7,605 nucleotides of DNA from an uncultured Collinsella sp. (GTDB taxonomy: Bacteria; Actinomycetota; Coriobacteriia; Coriobacteriales; Coriobacteriaceae): NCBI GenBank assembly GCA_900549245.1, contig URNQ01000081.1, positions 1 to 7,605 on the forward strand, given 5' to 3'. Made by a program: the position numbers and the translations under genes. This document shows positions 4,855-7,605 of this stretch, one piece after another. Each line of letters begins with the position of its first letter. The stretch's first letter is position 1. The notes under the pieces are model-generated. The model did not search any database. It had not been told where the DNA came from and saw only the letters and a list, made by a program, of their open reading frames with translations.

Positions 4855-6237
4855 ATGATCATTACTCTGTGTGGTGGCGGATCCACCTTTACCCCCGGCA
4901 TCGTCAAGTCCATCGCCCTGCGCAAGGACGAGCTCGATGTTGACGAGATTCGTCTGTACGACATCAATGAGGAGCGCCAGCGCAAGATCGGCGTGCTCGT
5001 GGACTGGATTTTGCACGAGGACCTCGGCCTGGACATCAAGCTCACGGTGACCACCGACAAGAAGACGGCTTTTACCGACGCGAGCTTCGTGTTTGCCCAG
5101 ATGCGCGTGGGCGGCTACGCCATGCGCGAGCAGGACGAGAAGATTCCGCTGCGCCACGGTTGCGTGGGTCAGGAGACCTGCGGCTGCGGCGGCCTTGCCT
5201 ACGGCATGCGCACCATCTTCCCCATGGTCGAGCTGATCGATGACGTTGAGAAGTACGCCAAGAAGGACTACTGGATTCTCAACTACTCCAACCCTGCTGC
5301 CATCGTGTCCGAGGGCTGCCGCGTGCTGCGTCCCAACGCTCGCATCATCAACATCTGCGACATGCCGATCGCGATCATCGACGTGGTTTGCGCCGCACTC
5401 GATATCGACAAGAAGGATGTCGAGTACGATTACTTTGGCCTCAACCACTTTGGTTGGTTCACCTCGATCCGCCACAAGGGCGAGGAGGTGCTCCCGCAGC
5501 TGCGCGAGTACATCAAGGAGCATGAGATTCTGCTGCCCGACTCCTACCTCAAGGGCATGGGCTCGCTCATGGCAAAGAAGCCCGAGGAGGCCACTGACGA
5601 GCACCCCGAGCAGAACCGCCACACCAAGGGCAGCTGGTACTACGTCTGGAAGGGCGAGTACGAGATCATGGAGTGCTTCCCGGAGTACCTGCCCAACACG
5701 TATCTGAACTACTACCTGCAGCAGAAGGAGTTCGTCGAGCATTCCAACCCCGAGCGCACCCGTGCTAACGAGGTTGAGGAGACGCGTGAGAAGAACCTCT
5801 TCGACGGCATCGACCACTACGAGAAGACGGGCGAGATCGACGAGAGCACGTTCTATGCGGGCAGCCACGGCGACTGGATTGCCGATCTGGCTATCGCTCT
5901 GAAGAACGACACCAAGCAGCGCTTCCTGGTCATTTGCGAGAACAAGGGCGCTATCCCCAACATGCCCTACGACGCTATGGTCGAGCTGCCTGCCTACATT
6001 GGCAAGAATGGCCCCGAGGTCATCAGCCGCGACAACATTCCTCTGTTCCAACAGGGCCTCATGATGCAGCAGCTGAACTCCGAGAAGCTCGTGGTCGAGG
6101 CTACGATCGAGGGTTCGTACGAGAAGGCGCTCAAGGCCTTTACGCTGAACAAGACCGTGCCTTCGATGAAGGTCGCCAAGGAGGTTCTCGACGACATGAT
6201 TGAGGCCAACAAGGACTTCTGGCCCGAGCTTAAGTAA
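4855..6237 (+). CDS. GH4 6-phospho-alpha-glucosidase
   Basis: A 460-residue cytoplasmic enzyme of glycoside hydrolase family 4. These enzymes use NAD(H) and a divalent metal such as Mn2+ in a redox-elimination mechanism. It should split 6'-phosphorylated alpha-glucosides, such as maltose 6'-phosphate, into glucose 6-phosphate and glucose. The N-terminal Rossmann loop GGGSTFTPG is at 7-15 and NYSNP at 143-147. The metal and catalytic segment CDMP is at 168-171 and NHFGW, with His198 as metal ligand, at 197-201. CDMP marks the alpha-specific (GlvA/MalH) branch, whereas beta-specific relatives carry CNVP. The C-terminus NKDFWPEL resembles B. subtilis GlvA, as I recall it. The length is near the usual 440-450. 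One oddity is ETCGCGG (107-113), where GlvA has proline in place of Cys111. The start is three bases after the permease stop, and its ribosome binding site AAGGAG (4840-4845) lies inside the permease gene, so translation is tightly coupled. Confidence 0.94.
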   Translation: MIITLCGGGSTFTPGIVKSIALRKDELDVDEIRLYDINEERQRKIGVLVDWILHEDLGLDIKLTVTTDKKTAFTDASFVFAQMRVGGYAMREQDEKIPLRHGCVGQETCGCGGLAYGMRTIFPMVELIDDVEKYAKKDYWILNYSNPAAIVSEGCRVLRPNARIINICDMPIAIIDVVCAALDIDKKDVEYDYFGLNHFGWFTSIRHKGEEVLPQLREYIKEHEILLPDSYLKGMGSLMAKKPEEATDEHPEQNRHTKGSWYYVWKGEYEIMECFPEYLPNTYLNYYLQQKEFVEHSNPERTRANEVEETREKNLFDGIDHYEKTGEIDESTFYAGSHGDWIADLAIALKNDTKQRFLVICENKGAIPNMPYDAMVELPAYIGKNGPEVISRDNIPLFQQGLMMQQLNSEKLVVEATIEGSYEKALKAFTLNKTVPSMKVAKEVLDDMIEANKDFWPELK

Positions 6238-6270
6238 AAGCAACAGGGTCGCTGACCGCATACCCGGAGC

Positions 6271-6313
6271 AATGCCCCGTCCACGTGATTGCGTGGGCGG
6301 GGCATTGTCATTT
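6271..6313 (+). terminator. Intrinsic terminator of the PTS operon
   Basis: AATGCCCCGTCCACG (6271-6285) pairs with CGTGGGCGGGGCATT (6292-6306) around a six-base loop: 15 pairs, one of them G-U. The tail GTCATTT is only moderately T-rich. The position 33 bases after the GH4 stop, with no further gene in the unit, supports operon termination here. Confidence 0.85.
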
Positions 6314-6493
6314 GGTAACGCGTTTTATCAAATACGGCATTTATCTGCGGTAATGTTCTTTTTCACCGCTGAGGGTGACATTTTATACCGCCTGCCGAAC
6401 CGTGTGGAGACCTAACAACTTTTTAGGTCAGTGTGTTGCATGTAGCAATTTCGCCCGGCCTCGCCTCCGGGCTGCCATGCGAGAGGGGATCTT
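6314..6493 (+). promoter_or_regulatory. Putative promoter and leader region of the iron-sulfur flavoprotein gene
   Basis: An AT-rich segment has an imperfect inverted pattern, AATACGGC (6331-6338) facing GCGGTAAT (6347-6354), that may be an operator. TTTTCA (6360-6365) and TTATAC (6383-6388), 17 bases apart, are a modest promoter candidate. Downstream hairpins are GACCTAA/TTAGGTC (6409-6415 with 6423-6429) and GCCCGG/CCGGGC (6453-6458 with 6467-6472). No T-run follows the second one. The ribosome binding site GAGGGG (6483-6488) lies five bases before the ATG. Confidence 0.35.
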
Positions 6494-7605
6494 ATGGCTC
6501 GACTGCATGTAATGGAACGCAGCCACGCTCAGGCCGTCATGGACGACCTGCACGATGCGCTCGGACGTCGTCTGGCGGTGAGCTCGCTCGCCCCGTGTCC
6601 CGTGGAGTTTACGGCAGCGCTCGTCAACCTGTGCTCCACCCAGAGCTGCGGCAAGTGCACGCCCTGTCGCGTGGGCCTGAGCGCGCTGAGCGACCTGCTT
6701 GCCGATGTGCTCGAAGGGCGCGCCGATGAGTCCACGCTCAACCTGATTGAGCGCACGGCCCCCACCATCGGCTACGAAGCTGGCGCCATGGCACTCACGG
6801 CCATTCGCGGCTTCCGCGACGATTTTGAGCATCACATTCGCGAGCACTCCTGCGGTTTTGATCGTGAGGCCCGCGTTCCGTGTGTCTCGGGCTGTCCGGC
6901 GCACGTCGACATTCCCGGGTACATTTCGCTCGTCGAGGCCGGCCGCTATGCCGATGCCGTCAAGGTCATCCGCAAGAACAATCCGCTGCCGCTCGTCTGC
7001 GGCTTGGTGTGCGAGCATCCCTGCGAGATGCACTGCCGCCGTGGCATGGTCGACGACCCCATGAACATCCTCGCCCTCAAGCGCTTTGCCGTTGAACACA
7101 GTGACCTCAACGACCATAAGCCGCATGTAGTGGACAACACCGGTAAGCGCGTCGCTGTGATCGGCGGCGGCCCGGCCGGCCTTTCCTGCGCCTACTACCT
7201 GGCCGTGATGGGCCATAAGGTGACCATCTTTGAGCAGCGTCACCACTTGGGCGGCATGCTGCGCTACGGCATCCCCAGCTATCGTCTGCCGCGCGAGCGC
7301 TTGCAGGCCGAGATCGACTGGATCTTGAGTGCCGGCATCGATGTGGAACTCGACCACTCCGTGAACGGCGAGGAGCTCGCCCGTCTGCGCGACGAGTTCG
7401 ATGCCGTCTACCTGGCCATCGGTGCCCATAGCGACAAGAAGCTCGGCCTTCCGGGCGAAGAGGCGCCCGGCGTGGAGTCGGCCGTCAAGATGCTGCGTGC
7501 TATCGGCGATGACGAGCTGCCCGACCTGAGCGGCCAGCGCGTGTGCGTCATCGGCGGCGGCAACGTTGCCATGGACGTGGCACGCTCCGCCGTGCGCTGC
7601 GGTGC
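6494..7605 (+). CDS. Iron-sulfur flavoprotein: NuoF-like [4Fe-4S] segment fused to a GltD-type oxidoreductase (3' truncated)
   Basis: 370 codons are visible; the gene continues past the window. The N-terminus (about 40-120) resembles the C-terminal iron-sulfur segment of NuoF/HydB, with SCGKCTPCRVG (Cys52, 55, 58). A GltD/dihydropyrimidine-dehydrogenase-type iron-sulfur domain follows, with CVSGCP (Cys130, 134) and Cys169, 173, 177, 181. Next is an FAD-binding Rossmann motif VIGGGPAG (222-229), the GGMLRYGIP stretch, and an NAD(P)-binding motif VIGGGNVAMD (352-361), where the window ends. Such proteins move electrons between NAD(P)H and iron-sulfur partners. In anaerobes similar subunits accompany [FeFe] hydrogenases or formate dehydrogenases, so such genes may follow outside the window; this is inference. 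True glutamate synthase small subunit is less likely because of the NuoF-like extension. The start has GAGGGG five bases upstream and follows the PTS terminator, so it forms its own unit. An odd point is the lack of the usual fourth NuoF-type cysteine. Confidence 0.88.
   Translation, partial: MARLHVMERSHAQAVMDDLHDALGRRLAVSSLAPCPVEFTAALVNLCSTQSCGKCTPCRVGLSALSDLLADVLEGRADESTLNLIERTAPTIGYEAGAMALTAIRGFRDDFEHHIREHSCGFDREARVPCVSGCPAHVDIPGYISLVEAGRYADAVKVIRKNNPLPLVCGLVCEHPCEMHCRRGMVDDPMNILALKRFAVEHSDLNDHKPHVVDNTGKRVAVIGGGPAGLSCAYYLAVMGHKVTIFEQRHHLGGMLRYGIPSYRLPRERLQAEIDWILSAGIDVELDHSVNGEELARLRDEFDAVYLAIGAHSDKKLGLPGEEAPGVESAVKMLRAIGDDELPDLSGQRVCVIGGGNVAMDVARSAVRCG

Noticed and set aside
3289..6261. 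A minus-strand open frame of 990 codons antisense to the permease and the GH4 gene
   Set aside because: It mirrors the strongly biased codons of the two real genes. Its translation is low-complexity (Leu, Val, His, Asp rich), it has no domain, and it spans two unrelated genes and their junction.
6428..7429. A minus-strand open frame of 333 codons opposite the flavoprotein gene
   Set aside because: The + strand frame has several cofactor motifs in correct order; the minus frame has none.
1..7605. CRISPR arrays, tRNA or rRNA genes, insertion sequence transposases
   Set aside because: No regular spacer-repeat array, cloverleaf, rRNA core sequence or transposase motif was seen on either strand.

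Overview
The window looks like the chromosome of a moderately high-GC, anaerobic, sugar-fermenting gut bacterium. The mix of a PTS alpha-glucoside operon, a flavodoxin/ferredoxin fusion protein (EFR1 type) and an iron-sulfur GltD-like oxidoreductase suits Coriobacteriia (Collinsella or a relative). This placement rests on gene content and codon style only and is an inference. All recognisable genes lie on the + strand.

Layout. Positions 1-22 hold the last codons of an upstream gene, followed by a near-perfect intrinsic terminator (55-89). A 555-base stretch without a convincing gene (90-644) follows. It contains a bipartite inverted repeat (199-222 / 409-432) that encloses several smaller hairpins, an AT-rich direct repeat with about two-turn spacing, and a half-palindrome related to one on the far side of the next gene. 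A lone EFR1-type flavodoxin-ferredoxin gene (645-1406) comes next. Downstream of it is a second gene-poor stretch (1407-1749) with a REP-like imperfect palindrome, three GTCCCC-centred repeats, a 10-bp direct repeat, a good sigma-70-type promoter and a structured mRNA leader.

The leader opens a four-gene operon for uptake and breakdown of phosphorylated alpha-glucosides: a free-standing glucose-family EIIA (1750-2262), a LicT/BglG-type PRD antiterminator (2281-3135), an alpha-glucoside-type EIICB permease (3235-4851) and a GH4 6-phospho-alpha-glucosidase (4855-6237). An intrinsic terminator closes it (6271-6313). The expected chain is: HPr phosphorylates EIIA, EIIA phosphorylates the EIIB cysteine, the permease imports and phosphorylates the disaccharide, and the GH4 enzyme splits it into glucose and glucose 6-phosphate. 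The antiterminator, itself a PTS phosphorylation target, probably acts on the leader RNA, where two mutually exclusive folds can be drawn.

After a 256-base intergenic region, a separate unit begins with a large iron-sulfur flavoprotein (6494 to the window end, truncated). It has a NuoF-like [4Fe-4S] segment fused to a GltD/DPD-type module. The segment keeps the CxxCxxC triad but lacks the fourth NuoF cysteine.

The least explained parts are the two non-coding stretches around the EFR1 gene and the leader of the PTS operon.
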